A DNA stretch of 43,273 nt, taken from an uncultured Erythrobacter sp. (GTDB taxonomy: Bacteria; Pseudomonadota; Alphaproteobacteria; Sphingomonadales; Sphingomonadaceae). Positions within the stretch are counted from its first letter, which is position 1; each line of letters opens with the position of its first letter. Positions 23,307 to 31,895 of this stretch are shown piece by piece. The translations under genes were made by a program, and so were the position numbers. The stretch covers positions 1 through 43,273 of the forward strand of contig CAJXTZ010000012.1 of the NCBI GenBank assembly GCA_913061345.1, read 5' to 3'. Below the pieces are notes generated by a model. The model saw nothing but the letters and a program-made list of their open reading frames with translations. It made no database searches and was not told the origin of the DNA.

Positions 23307-23915
23307 CTAGCTGTGCAAGTCGGCTTGCAACTTGTCCACCAGCGCCTTAACCTGCGCCCGCGTTTCATCGAGCGGCGTACCGGTATCGATCACGTAGTCC
23401 GCACGCGCGCGCTTTTCGGCATCGGGAAGTTGAATATCCTGAATCTGTGCAAACTTTTCCTCAGTCATGCCCTTTCGGGCCAGCACCCGGTCGCGCTGGA
23501 CTTGCGCCGGAGCGGATACGACCACGACCGTATCTACCAATGACGCGGCCCCTTTCTCGAACAACAAGGGGATGTCGAACACCACCATCGACGCGCCTGA
23601 ATTGGTTTCAAGGAACTGCTCTCGCTGCCTGGCGACTGCGGGATGCACGATCGTTTCCAGCCGAGCGAGCGCATCGGCGTCACCGAATACGATACTCCCA
23701 AGTTCATCGCGCCGCACTCCTTCGGGGCCGGTACTACCGGGGAAAGCCGCTTCAATCGCGGGAAGCAAGCCGCCCGCTGGCCCTTGCATCCGGCGCACCT
23801 CGGCATCGGCATCGAACACCGGCACGCCTGCATCCTCGAACATCTGCGCTACCGTGCTTTTGCCCATGGCGATCGATCCGGTCAGGCCGATGACAAGGGG
23901 TCTGGCGTTGCTCAC
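23307..23915 (-). CDS. coaE: Dephospho-CoA kinase
   Basis: A 202-residue P-loop kinase for the last step of coenzyme A synthesis (3'-phosphorylation of dephospho-CoA). The Walker A is GLTGSIAMGKSTV. The CoA-domain segment is GVPVFDADAEVRRM, with FDIPLLFEKG and VVVSAPAQVQRDRVLAR completing the family pattern. Length is normal. The start overlaps the aroE stop by four bases (ATGA). Confidence 0.95.
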   Translation of the reverse strand: MSNARPLVIGLTGSIAMGKSTVAQMFEDAGVPVFDADAEVRRMQGPAGGLLPAIEAAFPGSTGPEGVRRDELGSIVFGDADALARLETIVHPAVARQREQFLETNSGASMVVFDIPLLFEKGAASLVDTVVVVSAPAQVQRDRVLARKGMTEEKFAQIQDIQLPDAEKRARADYVIDTGTPLDETRAQVKALVDKLQADLHS

Positions 23916-24781
23916 CGCGTCAAGATCCTGCGCAATTCCACGTCGTTCTCCTCCCTAGGCGGGGCCATGCCGAAGAATTTCTCGAAAGCGACGGCAGCCT
24001 GCCCGATCAACATGGATAGGCCATCGATATTGCGAAAGCCTTTCGTCGTGGCCGTTTGCAACAAGGGCGTATCCAGCGGAGCGGTGACAATATCGTAGAT
24101 GATGCTGCCCGGCGGCACGTGGCTGAAATCGAATTCCAGCGGCGGCTGGCCCAGCATTCCCAGCGGGCTGGCGTTCACGACCAGATCGAAACAGCCTTCA
24201 CGGTCGTCGAATGCGAAATCGGTCGGTTCGGAAAAATGCGACAGGGGGACGGCATGATGATCGCCGCCCGGATCGAGTTCGTCGAGCATCGCACGCGCCT
24301 TGTCCGGATTGCGCCCGGCCAGCACGATGGTAAAGCCCTGCGCTGCAAGAACCCGGACAATCGCCCGCGCCGCACCGCCTGTGCCGAAGATGCGGGCCAT
24401 GCGAAACAGGTGCTGACTGGCCAGATAGGGGCGAAGTGGCTCCAGAAAGCCCGCTCCGTCGGTGTTCGTGCCGTACAGTGTGCCATCATCCCTGGAGATC
24501 ACGGTATTCACCGCTCCAACAGCGCCGGCCAGATCGTCCATTCCGTCCAGCAACTGCATCACCGCCTGTTTGTGAGGCATCGTGACGTTGCAGCCTGCCC
24601 AATCCGGGTCTTTTCGCCGCGCCGCGATATAATCGGACAGTTCCCCGACGGTAACGTGGCATGCGCGATATTCGGCTTCGTAACCGAGCTTTTGCAGCCA
24701 GTGATTATGAATGAGCGGCGATTTCGAATGTGATATCGGATCGCCGATTACTTCAGCGTAACGGGGAGCATCGCGAGTCAC
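23912..24781 (-). CDS. aroE: Shikimate dehydrogenase (NADP)
   Basis: A 289-residue shikimate pathway enzyme that reduces 3-dehydroshikimate. Substrate-binding residues are in [15 protein letters not shown] and [11 protein letters not shown] (catalytic Lys). The Rossmann loop is GTGGAARAI with the NADP-specific AGRNPDKA, followed by [15 protein letters not shown] and [12 protein letters not shown] near the end. Its start overlaps the maf stop by four bases. Confidence 0.95.
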   Translation of the reverse strand: MTRDAPRYAEVIGDPISHSKSPLIHNHWLQKLGYEAEYRACHVTVGELSDYIAARRKDPDWAGCNVTMPHKQAVMQLLDGMDDLAGAVGAVNTVISRDDGTLYGTNTDGAGFLEPLRPYLASQHLFRMARIFGTGGAARAIVRVLAAQGFTIVLAGRNPDKARAMLDELDPGGDHHAVPLSHFSEPTDFAFDDREGCFDLVVNASPLGMLGQPPLEFDFSHVPPGSIIYDIVTAPLDTPLLQTATTKGFRNIDGLSMLIGQAAVAFEKFFGMAPPREENDVELRRILTR

Positions 24782-25356
24782 TCCGGCATCTCCCCCAGAT
24801 CGCGCAGGGCGCCCAGGACGGGCAACAGTGGCATTCCCAGGACGGTAAACTGGTCTCCCTCGATATTCGTAAAGAGCTGCGGGCCGAGCGCTTCAATGCG
24901 GAATACACCGACGCAATATCCGACATCTGGCCATTCGGCATCGAGATAGCTCTCGATGAAGCGATCCGAGAGATTGCGCACCGCCAGGTCTGCACGGGCT
25001 GCGTGCTGCCACACGATCTTGCCACCGCGTGCTATGGCAGCTGCGGAATGAAGCTGCATCGTGCAGCCGGAGAAGGCACGCAAGTGGTTTGCCGCCTCTT
25101 CGCGGTCCGCCGGCTTGTCGAACCGTTGACCGTCAACCACCACCAGCGAATCGCTGCCGAGCACGGGACGCCCTTCTTCTGAAACGGCAAGCGCCTTCGC
25201 CTCGGCAAGCTTTAGCGCCACCTCGTCCGGCGTGGCATCCTTCAGCGTGGCTTCCAGTGCGCGCTCGTCTACTTCTGCCGGCCACGCCTCGAAGGCAACG
25301 CCTGCCGCTTCCAGCATGGCGCGGCGCGATGCGGATTTCGACGCCAGAACGATCAT
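24778..25356 (-). CDS. maf: Maf-family nucleoside triphosphate pyrophosphatase
   Basis: A 192-residue Maf protein, which hydrolyses non-canonical or modified nucleotides (dTTP/UTP, 5-methyl-UTP or 7-methyl-GTP types) and may slow division. Motifs are [12 protein letters not shown] (nucleotide loop), [21 protein letters not shown] (catalytic Asp) and [10 protein letters not shown]. The subfamily and so the base preference cannot be fixed here. It starts 10 bases after ppsR. Confidence 0.9.
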   Translation of the reverse strand: MIVLASKSASRRAMLEAAGVAFEAWPAEVDERALEATLKDATPDEVALKLAEAKALAVSEEGRPVLGSDSLVVVDGQRFDKPADREEAANHLRAFSGCTMQLHSAAAIARGGKIVWQHAARADLAVRNLSDRFIESYLDAEWPDVGYCVGVFRIEALGPQLFTNIEGDQFTVLGMPLLPVLGALRDLGEMPE

Positions 25357-25366
25357 GCCCGTACAA

Positions 25367-26221
25367 TCATATCGGCTTCGTTCCGGACTGCGGGACGCGG
25401 TCGTTTTCCCGTCGAACCTCGCGTTCCTGGTAGAGCTTGATGATCGCCGCTGCGGTCTCCTCGATGGAACGCCGGGTCACGTCGATCACGGGCCATCCAT
25501 TGTCAGCAAACATGCGGCGGGCAAAGGCGACCTCCTTGCTGACCTTGTCCTCGTTCACGTAGGCGGTCTCGGTTTTTTCGTTGAGCGAAAGCAGGCGATT
25601 GCGCCGGATCTGGATCAGCCGCGCAGGTGCCGTGGTCAGGCCTACCACCATTGGATGACGCAAACCGAACAGCATTTTCGGCGGCGGGCTTTCCACAACC
25701 AAAGGGATATTGGCCACTTTGAAACCACGGTTCGCGAGGTAGATACTGGTTGGCGTCTTCGACGTACGGGAAACGCCCGCCAGCAGGATATCGGCCTCCT
25801 CCCAGTCGTCCCAGCTGATGCCGTCGTCATGGGCAATCGTGAACTGGATGGCATCGACGCGCTCGAAATACTCGGCATCCATCTTGTTCTTGCCGCCGGG
25901 GCGACCGTGCGCTTCCTGGCCCAGCCGTTCTTCCAGCGCCTCGACAACGGGATCCAGTGCGGCGACATGGGGCAGGGCGAGCTGGCGACAGCATTCCTCC
26001 AGCCGCATACGCGTGGCGTCGTTGCTCAGCGTATAGAGAACAAGGCCGGGGTTGGCCTTGAAGTCGTCGATGATCCGCTCGAGATGCTGGACGGATCGCA
26101 CCATCGGCCAGAAGTGGCGCTGCACATCGGCATCGCCGAACTGCGCCAGCGCCGCCTTGGCAAGCATTTCCAGCGTTTCGCCGGTCGAGTCAGAGAGAAG
26201 ATGAAGGTGCAGTCTGGCCAT
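25367..26221 (-). CDS. ppsR: PEP synthase / pyruvate phosphate dikinase regulatory protein
   Basis: A 284-residue bifunctional kinase/pyrophosphorylase (DUF299 family) that inactivates pyruvate phosphate dikinase or PEP synthase with ADP and reactivates it with phosphate. Family segments are [20 protein letters not shown] in part, the loop [16 protein letters not shown] with the ADP-binding pattern, and [11 protein letters not shown]. The ATG of MARLHLHLL fits the family; one six codons earlier is possible. A perfect DnaA box begins on the last base of this start codon, so the 5' end of the gene is part of the replication origin. It heads the leftward operon maf-aroE-coaE-dnaQ. Confidence 0.9.
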   Translation of the reverse strand: MARLHLHLLSDSTGETLEMLAKAALAQFGDADVQRHFWPMVRSVQHLERIIDDFKANPGLVLYTLSNDATRMRLEECCRQLALPHVAALDPVVEALEERLGQEAHGRPGGKNKMDAEYFERVDAIQFTIAHDDGISWDDWEEADILLAGVSRTSKTPTSIYLANRGFKVANIPLVVESPPPKMLFGLRHPMVVGLTTAPARLIQIRRNRLLSLNEKTETAYVNEDKVSKEVAFARRMFADNGWPVIDVTRRSIEETAAAIIKLYQEREVRRENDRVPQSGTKPI

Positions 26222-26523
26222 GTGGATAAGGTCTGGCATAAACCACGGGATCGATCTGCGGACAAGCTGTCGATGAAGTTAGCCCCCGATCCAAACCGGT
26301 TCGATGAGACGGGTCATAGACAGATGGGCCTACTTCTGAACAGTCTGGGGATAGCGGGGAGAAGACTCGTTTGACTCGCCAGCGAGCATGAGTCGCTTGA
26401 CCGGAAATGGGTTCTCAATCCGGCACAATTCAGGCAAAGACGCGCTATCCCCGAAATCCACAGGGCCAACAACGTCCTGAATCCTTTATAATATATATAT
26501 TTATTGTTTGATTGGACTCTTCG
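26219..26523. other. Probable chromosomal replication origin (oriC)
   Basis: This 300-base gap lies between divergent ppsR and hemE, the position of the origin in Caulobacter and many alphaproteobacteria. A perfect DnaA box TTATCCACA is on the minus strand at 26221-26229. Weaker boxes are TGGGGATAG (26345-26353) and the adjacent pair CTATCCCCG and AAATCCACA (26445-26462). An AT-only run of about 20 bases within 26485-26511 can serve as the unwinding element. Five GANTC sites fall in 26364-26519 and another at 26187. Genes on the two sides run outward. Confidence 0.82.
26221..26229 (-). promoter_or_regulatory. Perfect DnaA box
   Basis: TTATCCACA read on the minus strand, overlapping the first codon of ppsR. 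It is the only exact consensus box seen in the origin gap. Confidence 0.85.
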
Positions 26524-27540
26524 ATGCCCGGATGTCTCCTCGAAACGCTTGCCGGTCAGCGGACTGCAAGACGCCCGGTCTGGCTCATGCGGCAGGCAGG
26601 ACGCTACCTTCCCGAATACCGCGAATTGCGCGCGCAAAAGGGCGGGTTCCTCGAACTGGTCTACGATCACGAAGCTGCCGCCGAAGTTACGATTCAGCCG
26701 ATCGATCGCTTCGGTTTCGATGGTGCCATCCTGTTTTCGGATATCCTCATCGTGCCGCATGCGCTGGGTCAAGACCTGTGGTTCGAAGCTGGCGAGGGAC
26801 CGCGACTTGCACCTCCGCTCGTCGATGGGGTCTGGGAAGGCCTGGAACGTGCCTTCCATCACTTTGACGCGATCTATCGTACCGTGGCGGCTGTGAAGGC
26901 GCGATTGGGGCCTGAGACCACCTTGCTGGGCTTTGCAGGATCGCCGTGGACCGTGGCGACGTACATGGTGGCCGGACAGGGTTCGAAAGATCAGGGCGCG
27001 GCACGCAAGCTGGCCTACCGCGATCCCGGGGCCTTTGCCTCGCTCATCGACGCGATCGAAGCTGCGAGTATCGAATATCTCATCGGACAGATCGATGCGG
27101 GCGCAGAAGCTGTGCAACTTTTCGACAGTTGGGCCGGTTCGCTCAGCCCGGCGCAGTTCGAAACGTGGGTGATTGCACCCAACGCGCGCATCGCTGCCGC
27201 GATTCACGAGCAGCGTCCCGGTATTCCAGTGATTGGTTTTCCCAAGGGCGCAGGCGCGAAATTGCCTGCCTATGCCCGCGAAACGGGTGTGGATGCGCTG
27301 GGGATCGACGAGACGACGGACCCCGTCTGGATCAATGCCGAATTGCCGGACGGTATGCCGGTGCAGGGCAATCTCGATCCCATGCTGCTGCTGGCTGGTG
27401 GCGTGGCGATGGAGAAGTCGGCCCGCGATATACTTTCCGCATTCGAAGGGCGTCCGCATATCTACAATCTGGGCCACGGCATCGACAAGGAAACCCCGAT
27501 CGCCCATGTTCAGCAGCTCCTTCGGATCGTGCGCGGATGA
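26524..27540 (+). CDS. hemE: Uroporphyrinogen decarboxylase
   Basis: A 338-residue TIM-barrel enzyme that decarboxylates uroporphyrinogen III to coproporphyrinogen III in heme and chlorophyll synthesis. Signatures are RRPVWLMRQAGRYLPEYR (substrate arginines), ILFSDILIVPHALG, GFAGSPWTVATYMV, QLFDSWAG and YNLGHGIDKETP. The ATG of MPGCLLETL matches homologs; a TTG four codons upstream is in frame. It is the first gene right of the origin and is followed by hemJ. Confidence 0.95.
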   Translation: MPGCLLETLAGQRTARRPVWLMRQAGRYLPEYRELRAQKGGFLELVYDHEAAAEVTIQPIDRFGFDGAILFSDILIVPHALGQDLWFEAGEGPRLAPPLVDGVWEGLERAFHHFDAIYRTVAAVKARLGPETTLLGFAGSPWTVATYMVAGQGSKDQGAARKLAYRDPGAFASLIDAIEAASIEYLIGQIDAGAEAVQLFDSWAGSLSPAQFETWVIAPNARIAAAIHEQRPGIPVIGFPKGAGAKLPAYARETGVDALGIDETTDPVWINAELPDGMPVQGNLDPMLLLAGGVAMEKSARDILSAFEGRPHIYNLGHGIDKETPIAHVQQLLRIVRG

Positions 27541-27579
27541 GGGGATGACGCAAGGCTATTCGGGCCCTAGATACGCGCT

Positions 27580-28023
27580 ATGCAGGATGTGCTCTCCATG
27601 ACTTATCTCTGGCTCAAGGCCGGTCATATCATCTTCGTGATTTTCTGGATTGCCGGACTGTTCATGCTGCCACGCCTGTTCGTCTATCACCAGGAAGCGC
27701 CCGAAGGCTCTGACGAAGCTGCCAGATTCGCCGATCGTGAACGCAAGCTGCTCAAGATCATTCTGCTGCCGTCGATCATCGTGGTCTGGGTACTTGGTAT
27801 CGCGCTCGCCATCGTGCTGGATGCGTGGTCGCAAGGCTGGCTGCATGCGAAATTGCTATTGGTGCTGATCCTGTCCGGCTATCACGGCTACATGGCGGGC
27901 TATGCGAAAAAGCTGGCCCGCGGAGAGCGGCCGTTCTCGGGCAAGAAACTGAGACTGCTGAACGAAGTGCCCGGTGTGGCGGTGGCGCTGATCGTCGTGC
28001 TTGTGATCGTCAAACCGTTCTGA
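27580..28023 (+). CDS. hemJ: Protoporphyrinogen oxidase HemJ
   Basis: A 147-residue membrane protein of the HemJ family, which oxidises protoporphyrinogen IX to protoporphyrin IX. Four hydrophobic helices are visible. Conserved segments are LKAGHIIFVIFWIAGLFMLPRLFVYH, shown in parts KAGHIIFVIFW and GLFMLPRLFVYH, then RKLLKIILLPS, LHAKLLLVLILSGYHGYM and the terminal LRLLNEVPGVA. The two family histidines are in KAGH and SGYHG. An ATG six codons in (MTYLWLKAGH) has the better spaced AGGA and may be the true start. It is 39 bases after hemE and acts two steps later in the same pathway. Confidence 0.88.
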   Translation: MQDVLSMTYLWLKAGHIIFVIFWIAGLFMLPRLFVYHQEAPEGSDEAARFADRERKLLKIILLPSIIVVWVLGIALAIVLDAWSQGWLHAKLLLVLILSGYHGYMAGYAKKLARGERPFSGKKLRLLNEVPGVAVALIVVLVIVKPF

Positions 28024-28060
28024 ATACCGGGCGAGTTTCGGCTTACCGACGATTTGCGAA

Positions 28061-28089
28061 TTGACCAGAATTGGCGAAAGCCATATCTG
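28061..28089 (+). promoter_or_regulatory. Candidate sigma-70 promoter of rho
   Basis: TTGACC, 17-base spacer, TATCTG. It lies about 110 bases before the rho start codon and would leave a leader of about 100 bases, consistent with the known autogenous control of rho in other bacteria. Confidence 0.5.
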
Positions 28090-28197
28090 CATGGTTCTCA
28101 AACGGCAAAGGCGCGCCGATAATTCGCGCCACAGGGTCTGCTTTCCCCAAGCCCATATTGACCTGCCGGTACCCCAACTATCTGGAATATAAAGAAA

Positions 28198-29454
28198 ATG
28201 CATCTTAAAGAACTCAAGCAGAAGGCACCGGCAGAGCTGGTTTCCATGGCCGAGGAACTGGGTGTCGAAGGCGCCTCGACTCTGCGCCGACAGGAACTGA
28301 TGTTCGCCATCCTCAAGGAAGTGGCGGAAGAGGGCGAGGAAATCCTCGGCATCGGCACAATCGAAGTGCTACAGGACGGCTTCGGCTTCCTGCGCAGCCC
28401 CGAAGCCAACTACCTCGCCGGGCCGGACGATATCTACGTCTCCCCCAACCAGGTCCGCAAGTGGGGCTTGCGCACCGGCGATACGGTGGAAGGCGAGATT
28501 CGCGCGCCCAAGGATGGCGAACGCTACTTCGCGCTTACCAAGCTGAAGGAAGTAAATTACGAAGATCCGGATGCGGTTCGCCATCGCACGAATTTCGACA
28601 ACCTTACGCCGCTCTATCCTGATAGTCGTCTGAATCTCGACACCAAGGATCCCACGGTCAAGGACAAGTCGGCCAGGGTTATCGATCTTATTTCACCACA
28701 GGGTAAGGGCCAGCGCGCCCTGATCGTGGCGCCGCCGCGCACCGGTAAGACCGTGCTTTTGCAGAATATCGCCAAGGCCATCACGGACAACCATCCGGAA
28801 GTCTTCCTGCTGGTGCTGCTGGTGGACGAACGTCCCGAAGAAGTCACCGACATGCAGCGCAGCGTCAACGGCGAAGTGATCTCCTCGACTTTTGACGAGC
28901 CGGCATCACGGCACGTGCAGGTTGCCGAAATGGTGATCGAAAAGGCCAAGCGCCTGGTGGAGCACAAGAAGGACGTTGTGATCCTGCTCGATTCAATCAC
29001 CCGGCTCGGTCGTGCCTACAACACCGTGGTTCCCAGCTCCGGCAAGGTGCTGACCGGTGGTGTTGATGCCAATGCGTTGCAGCGCCCAAAGCGTTTCTTC
29101 GGTGCGGCGCGCAATATCGAGGAGGGCGGCTCGCTTTCCATCATTGCGACCGCTTTGATCGATACCGGCAGCCGCATGGACGAGGTAATCTTTGAAGAGT
29201 TCAAGGGTACGGGCAACTCGGAAATCGTGCTGGACCGCAAGGTTGCCGACAAGCGCATCTTCCCAGCTCTGGATGTCGGCAAATCCGGCACGCGCAAGGA
29301 AGAGCTGCTGGTGGAGAAGGATCAGCTTTCCAAGATGTGGGTGCTGCGTCGTATCCTGATGCAGATGGGGACAGTGGATTCCATGGAATTCCTGCTGGAC
29401 AAGATGAAGGATTCGAAGACCAACGAGGACTTCTTTGAAACTATGAACCAGTAG
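28198..29454 (+). CDS. rho: Transcription termination factor Rho
   Basis: A 418-residue hexameric RNA helicase. Domains in order: N-terminal helical bundle (1-45), OSB RNA-binding domain (about 48-120, with [22 protein letters not shown] in part GFGFLRS), and ATPase core. Walker A is [15 protein letters not shown], Walker B region [17 protein letters not shown], the Q loop [18 protein letters not shown] in part, and the R loop [12 protein letters not shown], with the secondary channel [20 protein letters not shown] in part. Length and motifs are normal. It has its own likely promoter and ends at a strong terminator. Confidence 0.98.
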   Translation: MHLKELKQKAPAELVSMAEELGVEGASTLRRQELMFAILKEVAEEGEEILGIGTIEVLQDGFGFLRSPEANYLAGPDDIYVSPNQVRKWGLRTGDTVEGEIRAPKDGERYFALTKLKEVNYEDPDAVRHRTNFDNLTPLYPDSRLNLDTKDPTVKDKSARVIDLISPQGKGQRALIVAPPRTGKTVLLQNIAKAITDNHPEVFLLVLLVDERPEEVTDMQRSVNGEVISSTFDEPASRHVQVAEMVIEKAKRLVEHKKDVVILLDSITRLGRAYNTVVPSSGKVLTGGVDANALQRPKRFFGAARNIEEGGSLSIIATALIDTGSRMDEVIFEEFKGTGNSEIVLDRKVADKRIFPALDVGKSGTRKEELLVEKDQLSKMWVLRRILMQMGTVDSMEFLLDKMKDSKTNEDFFETMNQ

Positions 29455-29484
29455 AAATTCTAACTAAATAACTGGACACAAAAG

Positions 29485-29514
29485 AAAAAAGGGGGCTGCA
29501 AAGCCCCCTTTTTT
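29485..29514. terminator. Bidirectional intrinsic terminator after rho
   Basis: GGGGGCT and AGCCCCC pair around a GCAA tetraloop, flanked by six A on the left and six T on the right, giving a U-run on both strands. It separates convergent rho and the dienelactone hydrolase gene. Confidence 0.95.
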
Positions 29515-29533
29515 CGTCCTGTATCCGGCACGA

Positions 29534-30232
29534 TCAAGCCAAGTGCTTGGCAAAGAACTCTGCCGTGCGCCGGTCTGCCAGTTCTGCCGCTTCTTCATCC
29601 CTTCGTTTGCCAAACTCCGTGGCGAAGCCGTGGTCCAGGCCCTCGTAGTCGTGCAATGTCACCTTCGGGTGATCGTCCAACCCTTCATGCATGGCTTTTT
29701 GCGCGTCCTTGTCGACAAAACCATCTTCGGTCGGGATGTGCAGCATAACTGGGTGGGCGATAGCGTGCTTTTCACGCAGCAATTCGTCGATCCCGACGCC
29801 GTAGTATCCGACTGTCGCATTCACGTCGGTACGCGCTGCAGTCATGTAGGCCAGGCGACCGCCCAGGCAGTAGCCTACAGCGCCAACCTTGCCTGTCGCA
29901 GTAAAGGTGCGGGCGTAGTGAATCGTCGCTTCGATATCGCGAATGCCCTGATCCTGGTTGAACTTGCCCATCAAGTTCAGCGCAGTTTCGAATTCAGGCT
30001 CGATATCGGGATCGAGTTCGACGCCAGGTTCAAGACGCCAAAACAGATCCGGCGCAAGAGCAAGATAGCCGTCTTCGGCAAGTTTGTCGCACTTACGACG
30101 GATGCCGGCATTTACGCCGAATATCTCCTGAATCACGACGATCGCAGATTTCGGTGTTCCGTCGGGGCGCGCAATGTAGCAATCGAAGGCGTCGGGGCCC
30201 TCGAGGGTGGTAATCCGCACTGTCTCGCTCAT
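29534..30232 (-). CDS. Dienelactone hydrolase family protein
   Basis: A 232-residue alpha/beta hydrolase. The nucleophile is C122 in VGYCLGGRLAY, the acid probably D170 in IPTEDGFVD and the base H201 in GLDHGFA, which is the Cys-Asp-His triad of dienelactone hydrolases. These open lactone rings in chlorocatechol degradation, but many homologs are general carboxylesterases, and no aromatic pathway genes are nearby. It is the only leftward gene between hemE and parB. Confidence 0.88.
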   Translation of the reverse strand: MSETVRITTLEGPDAFDCYIARPDGTPKSAIVVIQEIFGVNAGIRRKCDKLAEDGYLALAPDLFWRLEPGVELDPDIEPEFETALNLMGKFNQDQGIRDIEATIHYARTFTATGKVGAVGYCLGGRLAYMTAARTDVNATVGYYGVGIDELLREKHAIAHPVMLHIPTEDGFVDKDAQKAMHEGLDDHPKVTLHDYEGLDHGFATEFGKRRDEEAAELADRRTAEFFAKHLA

Positions 30233-30301
30233 ATATGGTTCTCCCGGGCGTCAAGATTGGTCATACGACTAACTACGCGCGTATCGAGAAAGGTGTCCGA
30301 G

Positions 30302-30571
30302 ATGAAGGTCAATATCGAGATCGACTGCTCACCAGAAGAGGCGCGTCGTTTTATGGGTCTGCCCGATGTTCAGCAGGCAAACGAGATATACGTGGAATCG
30401 ATCTCGAAGGCGATGCAGGGCGTCTCCAACATCGAGCAGCTGGAACAATACGCCAAGCAGCTTGCTCCTATGGGCCAGATGGGCATGAAAATGTTCCAGA
30501 ATTTCATGGAGAACGCTGCGAAGGGCGGTAGCGGCAAGGCCCCTTCGGCAACGCAAGATTCAGCGGACTAG
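30302..30571 (+). CDS. Small conserved protein (DUF6489-like)
   Basis: An 89-residue soluble protein starting MKVNIEIDCSPEEARRFMGL, followed by DVQQANEIYVESISKAMQG and a methionine-rich helix (PMGQMGMKMFQNFME). The N-terminal pattern is shared by a small alphaproteobacterial family I believe is DUF6489; its function is unknown. AAAGGTG precedes the ATG. The frame is open for 250 codons upstream, but that is the antisense of the hydrolase gene. It lies 10 bases before mnmE and is probably co-transcribed. Confidence 0.72.
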   Translation: MKVNIEIDCSPEEARRFMGLPDVQQANEIYVESISKAMQGVSNIEQLEQYAKQLAPMGQMGMKMFQNFMENAAKGGSGKAPSATQDSAD

Positions 30572-30581
30572 CTCTTTCGCA

Positions 30582-31856
30582 ATGAGTACTATCTTTGCGC
30601 TCTCCAGTGGGCGACCCCCCGCGGGGATTGGCGTTATCCGCATTACTGGGCCGAAAGTCCGAGATGTGCTCGAAACCATCGCCCGCGGCGTTCCAGCAGC
30701 GCGATATGCCAAACGAACTACTTTCCGCAATCGCTTGGGCGAAACACTCGACGACGGTCTGGTACTTTTCTTTCCGTCGCCGAACTCCGTGACGGGCGAA
30801 GACCTGGCCGAGTTTCACTGTCATGGTGGGCGCGCTGTCATAGCTGCAGTTGAGCGAGCGATAGGCGAGATCGATGGCTGTAGGCGTGCGGAGCCCGGCG
30901 AATTCACCCGTCGCGCCTTTGCCAACGGCCGCATAGACCTTGCTGAAGCGGAGGGGCTAGCAGATCTTCTATCGGCTGAGACCGAGTTTCAGCGACGCAG
31001 CGCCGTGGCAATGGCTGGCGGCGCATTGTCGCGGAAGGTCGAGGGTTGGCGCGAAGTGTTGTTGCGTCTGTCCGCGCAGGTCGAGGCTGTCCTCGACTTC
31101 GATGATGAGGATGATGTCGCAGGTCTGCCAGAAAGGTTTGCAGAAGACCTTTCCGAACTCGAGGGCAATTTACGCGATAGTCTGTATGCGCCGCACGCGG
31201 AGACATTGCGGGAAGGGTTTCGTGTGGCGTTGGCCGGACCACCGAATGCGGGAAAGTCGACCCTGTTCAACGCTCTTGTCGAAAGTGAAGCTGCGATCAC
31301 GGCGGACATTGCCGGTACTACGCGGGATGTGCTGACGCATTCGGTAGCGCTTGCCGGGATACCGTTCACATTTGCTGACATGGCCGGACTTCGGGATGAT
31401 AGCGATGATGAGATAGAGTCGATCGGCATATCCCGCGCAAAGGATGAAATCGCTAAAGCCGACCTTGTTCTCTGGCTGGGTGAAGAGGGGCAGGGGCCTG
31501 ATGGATGCTGGGAGATCGCCGCTCAAATTGATCGTGACGATATGGAGAGCAAGCGTTCGCCGGATTTCAAAGTATCTGCGTTTACAGGTGAGGGAATGGA
31601 GACCGTGCGAAGTGCGTTGATCGAAGCGGCCCGTGCAATAATGCCGAAGCCAGGGAACGCAGCATTGAACAGGCGACAGCGGGATCGCTTGTATGAGGCG
31701 GTGGGCCATCTCGAGACCGCTCAAAAAGAATCCGATCCGTTGCTGGTTGCGGAGAACCTCCGCAAAACGAGGCAGGCTTTCGACGCGCTTGTCGGCAGGA
31801 CCTCGACCGAAGACGTTCTCGATACGTTGTTTGGTCGATTCTGCATTGGCAAATAA
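30582..31856 (+). CDS. mnmE: tRNA modification GTPase MnmE
   Basis: A 424-residue protein that with MnmG installs (carboxymethyl)aminomethyl groups on U34 of certain tRNAs. The N-terminal folate-binding domain starts STIFALSSGRPPAGIGVIRI in part. The GTPase domain holds P-loop GPPNAGKSTLFN, switch region DIAGTTRDVL and DMAGLRD. The C-terminal FCIGK is the conserved CxGK tail. It is slightly shorter than the E. coli protein, with a compact G domain. mnmG follows across a parS site. Confidence 0.96.
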   Translation: MSTIFALSSGRPPAGIGVIRITGPKVRDVLETIARGVPAARYAKRTTFRNRLGETLDDGLVLFFPSPNSVTGEDLAEFHCHGGRAVIAAVERAIGEIDGCRRAEPGEFTRRAFANGRIDLAEAEGLADLLSAETEFQRRSAVAMAGGALSRKVEGWREVLLRLSAQVEAVLDFDDEDDVAGLPERFAEDLSELEGNLRDSLYAPHAETLREGFRVALAGPPNAGKSTLFNALVESEAAITADIAGTTRDVLTHSVALAGIPFTFADMAGLRDDSDDEIESIGISRAKDEIAKADLVLWLGEEGQGPDGCWEIAAQIDRDDMESKRSPDFKVSAFTGEGMETVRSALIEAARAIMPKPGNAALNRRQRDRLYEAVGHLETAQKESDPLLVAENLRKTRQAFDALVGRTSTEDVLDTLFGRFCIGK

Positions 31857-31858
31857 CC

Positions 31859-31874
31859 TGTTCCACGTGGAACA
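31859..31874. other. parS site 1
   Basis: TGTTCCACGTGGAACA, a perfect 16-base palindrome that matches the ParB-binding consensus except for one symmetric position. It is in the gap between mnmE and mnmG. Confidence 0.92.
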
Positions 31875-31895
31875 GATCGGTTACAGGCTGCAGTG

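Noticed and set aside
26485..26511. AT-rich run as an intrinsic terminator
   Set aside because: No hairpin precedes it and no gene ends there; an origin unwinding element fits better.
29543..30301. Long open frame leading into the DUF6489-like gene
   Set aside because: It is antisense to the dienelactone hydrolase gene and has no family resemblance.
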